From an uncultured Roseburia sp. (GTDB lineage Bacteria > Bacillota > Clostridia > Lachnospirales > Lachnospiraceae), in assembly GCA_910587865.1 (NCBI GenBank), contig CAJUNX010000014.1, positions 1 to 64,000 on the forward strand: a stretch of 64,000 nucleotides of DNA, written 5' to 3'. A program made the position numbers and the translations under genes. Shown here one piece after another: positions 18,157-26,567 of the stretch. Position 1 is the first letter of the stretch, and every line of letters starts with the position of its first letter. The notes beneath the pieces were generated by a model. It was not told where the DNA came from and did not search any database. It was given only the letters and a program-made list of their open reading frames with translations.

Positions 18157-19305
18157 GTGAATAATAAACTACAATATAAATTAATAGCAGTGTTATTCAT
18201 AATAATTTTATGTTTGTTTGGTATTTCCAGCGATTATAAACTAATTGACTATTATATAAATGATACACTATATAATGAATATTGGAACCCATCACTTGGA
18301 AGAAAAAATGAAACAGAATATACGGTTGTTTTTTTAGGCAAAAGATTTTTTGTCGACATAAATGGTGCTATACGTAACATGTTAAAACAACAAGAGATGA
18401 ATGAAGTCTGCAAGTTAGATAATGGTCATCTGACAGCACTCATCAGCTCACCTATAAATAATGAGACGTTAAAAACTGAGGCACTAAATGTACAAAAGTT
18501 ATACCTATGCTGCAAAGAAATCGGTGTTCCTTTTATTTTCATTGCTACGCCAGATAAAATTTCACCTTATGATAACAAATTGCCACAGGGAGAAACAGAC
18601 TACAGTAATCTCAATACAGATGTTTTCTTACAGGAATTAAAAAAGCAGGGTGTTCCATTTATAGATTTAAGAGAAGAATTTTATAAAAATGGATTAGATC
18701 AATACAGATATTTTTCGAAAACAGATCATCACTGGAATGCATATGGAGGATATTACGGTTATTTAGAAATACAGAGGTGGCTCGATACAGAGGGAATTGT
18801 ATACGATAAAATTCCTTCTGATCTAAATAATTATACTATTAACGTATATCCGCAGAAATTATTAGGATCATGGGGTCAAAGAACAGGAAAGTATTTTGCA
18901 GGTTTAGATGATTTTTATGTATTTTTGCCAAAATTTGAAACATCTGTAACAATTGAGTCCGGAACAATAACAGCATCTTATGAAGATGTTCTTATTGATT
19001 GTAATTTATTGTCCGCAAAAACACCCGGGTTTATTTATGATGGTGTTTATTGTAATACACGGGATGTAACAAATAATATGGCTAAGAATGAATCGTCCGT
19101 TTTATTAATAGGAGATTCATTCAGCAGAGTGGTAAATCCATATATAATATTATCCATAAAAAAATTTTCCTGGCGCTCAACATATCTTTCTGCAGATATA
19201 ACAAGAAATTTTTTGGAATCTGGTGATTTTGATGCTATAATCTTATTGCAATCGCCTTGGAATAATCTTGGAAGAGAGGCATCATATTGCTTTTTGACAC
19301 AATAA
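18157..19305 (+). CDS. DHHW/AlgX-like SGNH acetyltransferase partner
   Basis: A 382-residue protein with one N-terminal membrane anchor (residues 8-23) and an extracytoplasmic domain. FSKTDHHWNAYGGYYGY near 188 carries the Asp-His-His-Trp motif, and VLLIGDSFSR near 317 carries the nucleophile serine of the SGNH fold. Such proteins work with an MBOAT to O-acetylate an exported polysaccharide, as AlgJ/AlgX do with AlgI. Start is GTG 18157 with AAGGAG eight bases upstream. It closes the plus-strand glycan block; no terminator with a U-run is visible before the convergent gene at 19343. Confidence 0.85.
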   Translation: MNNKLQYKLIAVLFIIILCLFGISSDYKLIDYYINDTLYNEYWNPSLGRKNETEYTVVFLGKRFFVDINGAIRNMLKQQEMNEVCKLDNGHLTALISSPINNETLKTEALNVQKLYLCCKEIGVPFIFIATPDKISPYDNKLPQGETDYSNLNTDVFLQELKKQGVPFIDLREEFYKNGLDQYRYFSKTDHHWNAYGGYYGYLEIQRWLDTEGIVYDKIPSDLNNYTINVYPQKLLGSWGQRTGKYFAGLDDFYVFLPKFETSVTIESGTITASYEDVLIDCNLLSAKTPGFIYDGVYCNTRDVTNNMAKNESSVLLIGDSFSRVVNPYIILSIKKFSWRSTYLSADITRNFLESGDFDAIILLQSPWNNLGREASYCFLTQ

Positions 19306-19342
19306 CCTTTTATTGTATTGTTTCGTATGCTTTATGCCACCT

Positions 19343-19900
19343 TCACTCCACCCCCTCAAAGATTTCCCACAGCGTCATTTTTATCTGTGGAAATTCCCGC
19401 AGGGCCAGCTGTACATCGGCATTATAATTTCTATTATCTGCATCATCCTCCAAAATGAAACTGTTTACCAGCTTATATTCGCCATCGTTCAGGTAATAAA
19501 TCTGAACACCTCTCTCCTTTGGCGAGACAATCCAGTACTCGGATACGCCGATCGCCTGATAAATATCTTTTTTCTCCGTCAGATCCCGCATTGCTGTTGC
19601 CGGACTTAATGTTTCCGCGATAAATTTGGGGATGCCGTGATAACTGCCGCCATGCATCTTTTTTCGATCACAGACAATCATCACATCCGGAATCACGTAA
19701 TTATCATTCTGATCCGGCTCATAGCGCAGATCAAGATTTTCCATAAAAACAAGGCACATACTGTTCTTTAAGCCGGTTTTGATGATCGTATTAATATTAT
19801 TGTTGACAATGCCATGCCTGAAATTAGCGGACGGCGACATATCGATGATCTTTCCGTTGATTTTCTCTTCTTTTCTGTCTTCCCGAATAGGCGAATTCAT
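19343..19900 (-). CDS. Uma2-family (PD-(D/E)XK-like) protein
   Basis: A member of the Uma2/DUF820 family, a restriction-endonuclease-like fold of uncertain cellular role. The active-site residues are recognisable: VIPDVMIVCD near 83, then FIAETLSPATAMRDLTEKK near 110 and GVSEYWIV near 135. I choose ATG at 19900 because AGGAGG lies seven bases upstream; an upstream Met adds 12 residues without such a site. It is convergent with the DHHW gene and unrelated to glycans. These genes are often scattered singly; whether it belongs to the adjacent SIR2 gene is unknown. Confidence 0.8.
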   Translation of the reverse strand: MNSPIREDRKEEKINGKIIDMSPSANFRHGIVNNNINTIIKTGLKNSMCLVFMENLDLRYEPDQNDNYVIPDVMIVCDRKKMHGGSYHGIPKFIAETLSPATAMRDLTEKKDIYQAIGVSEYWIVSPKERGVQIYYLNDGEYKLVNSFILEDDADNRNYNADVQLALREFPQIKMTLWEIFEGVE

Positions 19901-19956
19901 AGATACCTCCTGGTCAGCTGCAAAGAAACGCAGCATATTCTTTTCCCAAAGCGTTG

Positions 19957-20736
19957 TTATTTCACCTGAAAATCCCGTCTGCGTATTTTGCTGTTATATT
20001 CCTCATCGCAGGATTTCAGCGGCAGTATATACGGAGTCCCTTTAAATATTTTACGATATTCGCGATAGGAAATAGCAACTTCCATCGGAATTTCCTTTAT
20101 CTCTTTGACTCTGAAATACTGACGGAACCGCTCCGTCATCTGAAAGGCAATTCTTAGAAATTCCTGAATCTCATCCTCCGTCATCTGCGATTTATAGCAT
20201 TCATAAAATTCTTTATACAGGCTTGTCTGCTTCAATACATAGCTGAGCTTTACACCGGTACTGCTGTTTTTATAGAGGAGATCATGTCCCCTGTAAAAAC
20301 GGTCAAGCGCCTGATCCTTTTTATTGCGGTTGGTCTGTATTTCATTGCAAAGCAGCATTCTGGCATACTGGGTATCAATCTGGTATGTGTCAAAATCATC
20401 CATTTTATCAGCATTTGCATAGGCATTATTTAATTGTATCCCCGCTAGATTATAATTTTTCAGATTCAGCGTAGTGATACCAAACTGAAGCCAGAAAAAC
20501 GGATTATCCGTCGCGGAGGGCAGATTCTTGATACTGTCGTAGTAGGAAAATATCTCGCGTTCTTCTTCCGTGCCGGGCTGCTTCTTATTTGAAAAAATCA
20601 GCTTTATATTTGACCTTGAAATCAGGAATTTCCGCTGCATCGCATATTTTTTTATCCAGTCGTCATTCATCGAGCATTCCTGGTAGAGAAGGCCAAGCAT
20701 CCGGATCATCTCATTCTTCATGGATTTCTGCTGCAT
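19957..20736 (-). pseudogene. C-terminal segment of the SIR2/P-loop gene, out of frame
   Basis: A 259-residue frame that begins at an ATG overlapping the upstream stop (TGATG). It reads AMQRKFLISRSNIKLIFSNK, then NPFFWLQFGITTLNLKNYNLA and DTYQIDTQYARMLL, the alpha-helical sensor-like tail seen in large SIR2/P-loop proteins. There is no ribosome binding site before its Met, and the same frame already reads SSIFAQYL upstream of it, arguing that it was once continuous with the preceding protein. The tail is intact to its own stop. Translation by stop-start coupling cannot be excluded. Confidence 0.6.
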
Positions 20737-22187
20737 CAGATACTGGGCAAAAATCGAGGAGGAAAGGATGAATCTGTGACATATTCACCCCACAGCCGGT
20801 TGATATCAAATACTTTTACAAGCTCATAGATCTCACTGTTTTTCATCTGATCCAGATCCATGATAGCGATATCATCCTCGCTGTAATGGTATTTTTCTGT
20901 CAGATCATAATAAAGATTAATGTTTATGGACGTTCTGCACGTTAATACCAGTTTCAGATTATCCGGAAAATCCCTTCCCAGGTCTTTCAGGAGTTTCATA
21001 TAATACCCATAATCATCGATCAAAAGAATATTCTGCACATCCGGTATACTTTGTATCAACTGCAGATCTTCAATATAAGTATCCAGGTTTCGTACAACAT
21101 ATACATGATAATGTTCAATCAGACTGCTGGCAAGACACTTTAAGAAAATGCTTTTGCCATTCCCAAGCCTGGATTGCACGATCACAACTTTATTATCTGA
21201 TAACAGTTGTTCCGCTTCTTCTATTCGATTTTGCCGTAACAGGCAGTAGCCGTCCTGGTGAATATATTCTTCCTGAAAGGCATCCTCGCCTTTCATCAGC
21301 AGATTGACCACATCTGCCATGGAGTAATGCGTTTCGCTATAAAAATCCGCGATACTTTTCTTTTCAAATCCCGACAACTCAAGCGGCCTTATCTGTGCCT
21401 GATATTCTGCCGATATTTTTCTGATTTCGTCTGCCAGACCGCCGGCGCCTATTGTATATAAGCTGCCGTACATCTGAATTTTGAAAGCATGATCATCGCT
21501 GATCGACGGAACATCAATGAAAATGCATTTTGCGCTTACATTCAGATTGGCAATCAGACGAACCAGCTCCTGATCATACTGCAAAGAATATCCAACAAAT
21601 ATAATTGCCTTTTCACGCTGCAGATCTGTTATGAACAATTCTTTCCAGGTACTTTGAAGAAAACCGTCCCGGTTATAATGATCGTCAGTAATCTTAAACT
21701 CGTCGAAAAAGCTGGATTCATTTAATCTTTTTACATACCCGTTTATGTGGATAACAGCCTGCTCCAGATTGCGTCCGGGCGCATATCTTATGTTTGTAAT
21801 GGTAATACTTTCTCTTTGTATTGCCTGTTTTTTTCCGGACAATTCTACGATATTATCGTAATTGGTTGTGTAAATCCGCTTCCACGGCAGACTGGCAATC
21901 GTATCATGATCCGCGCTGGTTTCGATGCATTCCAGCTCGCCTTTTAAAAAATTGATAAATACGGACAACTCTTTTTTACAGGTGTTATCATAAATATACC
22001 GGGACGCAGATATCGTCAGGTTATCAGATTCAGGAATTCCAAGGTCCCGACAAATAGCATGTGAAAGACCGGAACCGATTTTTAAATCGCCTCCATTTTT
22101 ATTTTTTCCGCCGAACGAAAACCCTGATCCTAAGAATAAAATTGCCTCACCGTCAATTGCATACTGTATCGCTTCTTGTAATTTCAT
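20736..22187 (-). CDS. SIR2-like / P-loop NTPase, anti-phage-type protein, truncated by frameshift
   Basis: The N-terminal SIR2-like NAD-binding domain reads AILFLGSGFSFGG near 16, TTNYDNIVE near 105 and IHINGYVKR near 147 (conserved His). A P-loop NTPase domain follows, with QSRLGNGKSIFLK near 338 and the Walker B-like NILLIDDYGYY near 385. Proteins joining SIR2 to an NTPase and a helical tail are known or suspected phage-defence effectors that deplete NAD. I choose the Met at 22187 because GAGG precedes it. The frame ends at 20736 after nine residues that look out of frame; the helical tail continues in another frame. Possibly an inactivated defence gene. Confidence 0.75.
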   Translation of the reverse strand: MKLQEAIQYAIDGEAILFLGSGFSFGGKNKNGGDLKIGSGLSHAICRDLGIPESDNLTISASRYIYDNTCKKELSVFINFLKGELECIETSADHDTIASLPWKRIYTTNYDNIVELSGKKQAIQRESITITNIRYAPGRNLEQAVIHINGYVKRLNESSFFDEFKITDDHYNRDGFLQSTWKELFITDLQREKAIIFVGYSLQYDQELVRLIANLNVSAKCIFIDVPSISDDHAFKIQMYGSLYTIGAGGLADEIRKISAEYQAQIRPLELSGFEKKSIADFYSETHYSMADVVNLLMKGEDAFQEEYIHQDGYCLLRQNRIEEAEQLLSDNKVVIVQSRLGNGKSIFLKCLASSLIEHYHVYVVRNLDTYIEDLQLIQSIPDVQNILLIDDYGYYMKLLKDLGRDFPDNLKLVLTCRTSININLYYDLTEKYHYSEDDIAIMDLDQMKNSEIYELVKVFDINRLWGEYVTDSSFPPRFLPSI

Positions 22188-22549
22188 CGTTTTCCTCATT
22201 TTTGTATTACAAACATAGTTCACAAGCGAACTGCGTTCGTATTCACTTTGTTGTACCAGTCATGTTTGACGTTTGTATTCGCTTTATTGCGCCTGTCAGG
22301 TTTGTGGATACCGCGCAGACACAAACCCGGGATAGAACATTTTTCTCCTTATCGTATATCATACAATCTGATATATCATCATAATCATGTATGAATGATA
22401 TTTATTGAATTATACCACGGATTTTGGTTTATATCTATTCGTTCTCACAAAATTTTATGCTCAATATAAAAAAATCATCGCTTTACAAGCAGGGGAAAAC
22501 AAGCTACAATAGTAATTATAACTACTATATCTGATTACTCAGAAGGAAG
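22188..22549. other. Divergent intergenic region between the SIR2 gene and pseG
   Basis: About 360 bases without a convincing gene. On the plus side it holds a strong promoter for pseG (22482-22510). On the minus side there is a TATAAT-like element at 22409-22414 with no good -35. A 14-codon minus-strand frame, 22296-22340, has AAGGAG four bases before its ATG and could be a leader peptide, though this is weak. Two short imperfect direct repeats of GAATACRAACG lie at about 22235-22285. Confidence 0.5.
22482..22510 (+). promoter_or_regulatory. Sigma-A-type promoter for pseG
   Basis: TTTACA at 22482-22487 and TACAAT at 22505-22510 with exactly 17 bases between. The start codon follows about 40 bases downstream. 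The same arrangement and the same GCTACAATAGTAA context recur before the small winged-helix gene at 23668-23696. Confidence 0.75.
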
Positions 22550-23629
22550 GTGACCCGCCTGGACAACATTGACATTCTTTTCCGATGTGATGGCAATTCT
22601 GACATTGGATCCGGACATATCATGCGATGTATCTCGATTGCGGACGCAGCTCTTGCGTCTGGCAGATCCTGTGCATTTCTCACCGCATCGGATGATTTTT
22701 TCCATGTGATTACACAGCACGGCCATATGTGCCGGGTATTACAGAGCAATTACCGCAATATGGAATCAGATGCCGGGGACACCAGACGCGCCATTCGGAA
22801 TCTGGAACCCAAAACACTGTTTGTGGATTCCTATTACGTGACGGCAGGCTATCTGTCCTCCCTTCGGGAGCTTTGTCATACCGCAGATATCACACTGGTA
22901 TATATTGATGACATTCTCGCATTTCCTTACTGCTGTGATGTGCTGGTCAATTACAATATCTACGGTCCGGATAAAGAAACGGACTATCAGCGAATTTATG
23001 AGGATTCTGGCATGAAAACGCCGCGGCTTCTTTTGGGTCCGGTTTATGCACCGCTGAGAGCAGAGTTTCAGAATCTTCCGCCGCGCAGTACAGAAAGAAA
23101 CGTCCGCAATATTCTCGTTTCCACCGGAGGTGCAGACGCCGGCCATGTCGGACTTCATCTGATCCGTGAAATCATTCGCCGCGGCGAACAGCTGTCTCAG
23201 CTGCAGTTTCAGTTCATTGTCGGTTCCGTAAATGAAGACGCACCGGACATCCGGGAGCTCGCGCATGGTGTCTCCAACATCACGCTTCACTCTGATGTGA
23301 AAAATATGTCGAAGCTGATGTGCGCATGCGATCTTGCCGTCAGCGCTGCGGGCTCAACGCTTTATGAGCTCTGTGCCACTCAGACTCCGGCAGTGACATA
23401 TATACTGGCGGATAATCAAATCCCGGGGGCGGAAGGGTTTGAGCGACATGGTGTTTTAAAAAACTGCGGTGACGTGAGAACCTGCGGCGGAGAAGTGCTG
23501 GCCCAAAGACTGATCGGGGAAGTGACGGATCTGGCCGGCCGGTTTCATAAGCGCATCGAAATTTCTCAAAAACAACGCGATATGGTTGACGGAATGGGTG
23601 CACTGCGAATGATAGAGGCTCTGCGATAA
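22550..23629 (+). CDS. pseG: UDP-sugar hydrolase of pseudaminic-acid synthesis, PseG type
   Basis: Hydrolyses the UDP from UDP-2,4-diacetamido-2,4,6-trideoxy-altrose to free the sugar for the synthase. The N-terminus FRCDGNSDIGSGHIMRCISIADA is the PseG signature (catalytic His in GSGHIMR), and the GT28-like C-terminal domain shows VSTGGADAGHVG near 180 and CDLAVSAAGSTLYELCATQTPAV near 265. Start is uncertain: GTG 22550 sits inside the AAGGAAGG ribosome binding site, so CTG 22559 may be used. It has its own promoter and stands apart from the other pse genes, inside the defence/regulator interlude. Confidence 0.85.
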   Translation: MTRLDNIDILFRCDGNSDIGSGHIMRCISIADAALASGRSCAFLTASDDFFHVITQHGHMCRVLQSNYRNMESDAGDTRRAIRNLEPKTLFVDSYYVTAGYLSSLRELCHTADITLVYIDDILAFPYCCDVLVNYNIYGPDKETDYQRIYEDSGMKTPRLLLGPVYAPLRAEFQNLPPRSTERNVRNILVSTGGADAGHVGLHLIREIIRRGEQLSQLQFQFIVGSVNEDAPDIRELAHGVSNITLHSDVKNMSKLMCACDLAVSAAGSTLYELCATQTPAVTYILADNQIPGAEGFERHGVLKNCGDVRTCGGEVLAQRLIGEVTDLAGRFHKRIEISQKQRDMVDGMGALRMIEALR

Positions 23630-23667
23630 CACAACATTTTATTTACTACACTTTTCGTAAAATAATC

Positions 23668-23696
23668 TTTACATTTTATTGGAAATACGCTACAAT
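23668..23696 (+). promoter_or_regulatory. Sigma-A-type promoter for the first winged-helix gene
   Basis: TTTACA at 23668-23673 and TACAAT at 23691-23696 with a 17-base spacer, 48 bases before the ATG. The -35, spacer length, -10 and flank (GCTACAATAGTAA) match the pseG promoter, suggesting common control or duplication. Confidence 0.75.
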
Positions 23697-23744
23697 AGTA
23701 AGTGAAACAGGTTAACCTTTCACTTTTACAAAGGACAAAAGAGT

Positions 23745-24002
23745 ATGGAGACATGGGAGTACGTGGAGATGGACAATATGCCGAAGACCTCCTGCCAGCT
23801 GTTGAATATTTTATGGGCGGAGAATCGGGCACTGACGCTGGACGAACTGACCCGGCTGGTCAATTCGAATTATTCTGTCCGGTGGTCGAAGCAGGATATC
23901 TTTCTTTTCCTGCGCCAGCTGCTGATCGGAGACTACGCCGAGAAGAAAAGGCGTGGTTTTAAGGTGTACTATGTTGCTTTGGGCAGCGATTATGAGCTGT
24001 AA
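23745..24002 (+). CDS. Small winged-helix protein (BlaI/MecI-like fold), copy 1
   Basis: An 85-residue protein, preceded by AAAGGACA. SCQLLNILWAENRALTLDELTRLVN followed by KQDIFLFLRQLLIGDYAEKKRRG has the helix-turn-helix and wing layout of BlaI/MecI regulators (compare the LWExxxxLTVxEI pattern), but it lacks their dimerisation tail. It could be a transcription factor or adaptor. The first 55 or so bases of coding sequence are nearly identical to the gene at 24740-24997 on the other strand, and the identity extends into the ribosome binding site. A hairpin terminator follows immediately. Function unknown. Confidence 0.7.
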   Translation: METWEYVEMDNMPKTSCQLLNILWAENRALTLDELTRLVNSNYSVRWSKQDIFLFLRQLLIGDYAEKKRRGFKVYYVALGSDYEL

Positions 24003-24006
24003 CAGC

Positions 24007-24053
24007 AAAACGGCTGTTATATTCGCTCTGCAGGCGTATACAACAGCCGTTTT
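24007..24053 (+). terminator. Hairpin terminator after winged-helix gene 1
   Basis: AAAACGGCTGTT at 24007-24018 pairs with AACAGCCGTTTT at 24042-24053, a 12-bp perfect stem flanked by A and T tracts, four bases after the stop codon. It can act in both directions. Confidence 0.75.
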
Positions 24054-24223
24054 GGGATATTTTGTCTTATTCTGTGAGCGGATATACAGCAGACCTGTTT
24101 CAAATGTCCATATCATTTCTAACCATCAATAATTATATCCTGTTAACCCCTTTTTATAATTCATAAGCACTACTATAATATATATGTAGCTTTACACCCG
24201 ATTGTTATAAAATGGAGTAGCGT

Positions 24224-24535
24224 ATGTCACACAGTAAAAAACCATCATTTGAAAATGTCGACTATTATCTGGATCTCGCTTTAAACATCGCATACTACAG
24301 GCGGCTTGCAGGCTATACTCAGGTGATGCTTGCAGAAAAAGCGCAGATCACGCAGCCGTACCTCGGCTCGCTTGAATCCGTCAACAATCCCAAGCACTGT
24401 TCGCTTGAAGTATTGTTTAATCTTGCACGCGCATTGAACATTCAGCCGTATCAGCTGTTAAAGCCGCTTGCGGAGGAAAAAGAAGCTTCGTCGGAACAGG
24501 AGCAGGGAGAAGGGGCAGACACAGAGAAAGTCTGA
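24224..24535 (+). CDS. XRE-family helix-turn-helix regulator
   Basis: A 103-residue DNA-binding protein. The HTH_3-type domain covers about residues 15-78: IAYYRRLAGYTQVMLAEKA, then ITQPYLGSLESVNNPKHCSLEVLFNLARALN. The tail is acidic and low-complexity (EEKEASSEQEQGEG). RBS TGGAG is six bases from the ATG. A TATAAT at 24173-24178 lies about 45 bases upstream with only a weak -35. It sits between two inverted winged-helix genes and may regulate them; this is inference from position. Confidence 0.85.
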   Translation: MSHSKKPSFENVDYYLDLALNIAYYRRLAGYTQVMLAEKAQITQPYLGSLESVNNPKHCSLEVLFNLARALNIQPYQLLKPLAEEKEASSEQEQGEGADTEKV

Positions 24536-24592
24536 CAACAGAAACTGCCAGGAATATGTCTGAGTAGCCCGCCTATCGGGTATGGCAGAAAA

Positions 24593-24651
24593 GTCAAACG
24601 GGATAGCTGTATCAGCCCAAAGTGGTCTGATATCATGCTATCCCGTTTGAC
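24593..24651. repeat. Perfect 15-bp inverted repeat between convergent genes
   Basis: GTCAAACGGGATAGC at 24593-24607 pairs perfectly with 24637-24651. The loop contains a second 6-bp pairing (TATCAG 24610-24615 with CTGATA 24627-24632), and ATGTC/GACAT and CCGCC/GGCGG pieces outside extend it imperfectly. No U-run follows on either strand, so a plain intrinsic terminator is not obvious; it may be a bidirectional terminator, an operator or a small mobile-element remnant. Confidence 0.7.
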
Positions 24652-24739
24652 GCTGAAGTCGGACATGCCTGCTTCTTACCCCATATCGGCAGGCGGATCG
24701 GATTCATCATCGGCTATCATACATACAAAATCCGGACAT

Positions 24740-24997
24740 TCATATCTCTGATTCACAGCCGAGTGCCGCATAGTATGTCTTAAACCCCCGCCGACGCTTC
24801 TCCGCATAGTCGCCGATCAGCAGCTGCCGCAGAAAGAGAAATACATCCTGCTTGGGCCAGTCACTTGAAAAGTTGGCATTCAGCAGTTCGGTCAGCTCTT
24901 CCAAAGTCAGAGCCCGATTCTCCGCCCATAAAATATTCAGCAGCTGGCAGGAGGTCTTTGGCATATTGTCCATCTCCACGTACTCCCATGTCTCCAT
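24740..24997 (-). CDS. Small winged-helix protein (BlaI/MecI-like fold), copy 2
   Basis: An 85-residue paralogue of the gene at 23745, in inverted orientation. The first 32 residues (METWEYVEMDNMPKTSCQLL onward) are identical and the rest differs at scattered positions, for example WPKQDVFLF instead of WSKQDIFLF. The ribosome binding region (ACAAAGGATAAAA) is also shared. The wing helix LRQLLIGDYAEKRRRGFKTYY is conserved. The pair brackets the XRE gene. Function unknown; a regulator or adaptor is inferred. Confidence 0.7.
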   Translation of the reverse strand: METWEYVEMDNMPKTSCQLLNILWAENRALTLEELTELLNANFSSDWPKQDVFLFLRQLLIGDYAEKRRRGFKTYYAALGCESEI

Positions 24998-25343
24998 AAT
25001 TTTTTATCCTTTGTAACGATGCTTTATGAATAGATTACATTTATCATTTTAACACGATTTCGGAGGAAAGTAAAGAAAGGATTTAAAATGTAGTAAAAAC
25101 GCAGCCTGACGTTTCGCGCTGATACTGCTTTCTGACACTGAGAGATGCGGAAAAACAAACGGCAGATATCGGAACATGTTTCGAATATCATGCGTTGGGC
25201 TCAAAAGGATTTGCCCTGCATCCAGAGTGAAGTTGTCTCTGTGAATATTTTTAAGAACAAAATTACATTTGAAGGTTTTCGCGAAGGAATAAAAAAACGC
25301 ACGGATATCGGTAGAAACACAGATACCCGTGCGCTGCAGGCTG
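24998..25343. other. Intergenic region between winged-helix gene 2 and capG
   Basis: About 345 bases without a credible gene. The right part holds the terminator of the capE-capF-capG run (25291-25334, minus strand). The left part should hold the minus-strand promoter of winged-helix gene 2, but I see no clear -35/-10 pair. Short open frames here lack ribosome binding sites and family resemblance. Confidence 0.6.
25291..25334 (-). terminator. Intrinsic terminator of the 34-kb minus-strand glycan run
   Basis: Read on the minus strand: GCACGGGTATC, a loop of about 12, GATATCCGTGC, then CG? replaced by G and seven T (25297 to 25291). The stem has 11 pairs with one G-U. It lies about 10 bases after the capG stop and marks the end of transcription for the cluster. 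Confidence 0.85.
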
Positions 25344-26567
25344 TTATGACAAATCCGAGCTGTCTTTTCTCCAGACAAACCGGTTTACCACATTTACATA
25401 TGACTGGATGATCTTTATCACTTTTGTGCTGACGTTTACATCCGTATAATCAGGAACCGGGATTCCGTAATCCCCGGCTTCATTTAAGGAAACCGCAAGC
25501 TCCACGGCCTGCAGCAGCTCTGTCGTGCCGATCCCGGACAGGATGAAGCATGCCTTATCCAGCGCCTCCGGACGCTCCGTCGAGGTGCGGATGCACACAG
25601 CCGGGAAAGGCATTCCCTCCGAGGTAAAATACGAGCTTTCCTCCGGCAGTGTCCCGGAATCGGAAACCACACAGTATGCATGTACCTGCAGACAGTTGTA
25701 ATCATGGAAACCCAGCGGCTCATGCGCGATGACATGCCTGTCCAGACGAAATTTTCCGTCTGCCTCCATCTGTTCCAGACGTTTTCTGCTTCTCGGATGG
25801 CAGGAGTAGAGCACCGGCATGCCGCAGCTTTCCGCCATCGCGTTGATCGCGGTAAACAGGGAGAGGAAATTTTTTTCCGTGTCGATATTTTCCTCACGGT
25901 GGGCGGAGAGCAGGATATACCTGCCTTTTTCGATTTTTACACCGGTCCCGTCGGTGAGACGGCTGTGGATGTCCGAGGCCAGGATCCGCGGCAGATTATT
26001 TTTTAACACTTCGGCCATGGGGGAGCCGGTCACATAGGTCCGCTCCCGGGGAAGTCCGCATTCCGCCAGATACCGTCTCGCGTGTTCGGAGTAGGCGAGG
26101 TTGACGTCCGAGATGATGTCCACGATCCTCCGGTTGGTCTCCTCCGGCAGGCATTCGTCTTTGCACCGGTTTCCGGCCTCCATGTGAAAAACCGGTATGT
26201 GCAGGCGTTTCGCCCCGATGACGGAAAGGCAGGAGTTTGTGTCCCCCAGCACCAGAAGGGCGTCCGGCACGACGGCTGCCATCAGCTTATAGCTGGCGGA
26301 AATGATGTTTCCCATGGTGGCCCCCAGGTCATCTCCCACAGCGTCCAGATATACGTCCGGATCCGCAAGGCCCAGGTCGCGGAAGAAAATACCGTTTAAG
26401 TTATAGTCATAGTTCTGCCCGGTGTGGCAGAGAATCGTGTCAAAGTATGTTCTGCATTTCGTGATGACGGCCGAGAGGCGGATGATCTCCGGGCGGGTGC
26501 CCGCGATGATCAGAAGCTTTATGCGGCCGTTGTTTTTCCATGTGATTCCGGTAAAATCTGTGTTCAT
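25344..26567 (-). CDS. capG: UDP-N-acetyl-L-fucosamine-forming 2-epimerase, CapG/FnlC type
   Basis: The last enzyme of UDP-FucNAc synthesis, a non-hydrolysing 2-epimerase of the GT-B fold. IIAGTRPEIIRLSAVI is near residue 19, CHTGQNYDYNLNGIFF near 47, LVLGDTNSCLS near 103, HMEAGNRCKDECLPEETNRR near 130 (catalytic acidic residues) and LLSAHREENID near 218. SDSGTLPEESSYF near 304 is typical of CapG/WbjD, and not of the classic MnaA. It follows CapE and CapF in pathway order. Unusually, 431 bases of repeat-rich non-coding DNA separate it from capF. Confidence 0.9.
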   Translation of the reverse strand: MNTDFTGITWKNNGRIKLLIIAGTRPEIIRLSAVITKCRTYFDTILCHTGQNYDYNLNGIFFRDLGLADPDVYLDAVGDDLGATMGNIISASYKLMAAVVPDALLVLGDTNSCLSVIGAKRLHIPVFHMEAGNRCKDECLPEETNRRIVDIISDVNLAYSEHARRYLAECGLPRERTYVTGSPMAEVLKNNLPRILASDIHSRLTDGTGVKIEKGRYILLSAHREENIDTEKNFLSLFTAINAMAESCGMPVLYSCHPRSRKRLEQMEADGKFRLDRHVIAHEPLGFHDYNCLQVHAYCVVSDSGTLPEESSYFTSEGMPFPAVCIRTSTERPEALDKACFILSGIGTTELLQAVELAVSLNEAGDYGIPVPDYTDVNVSTKVIKIIQSYVNVVNRFVWRKDSSDLS

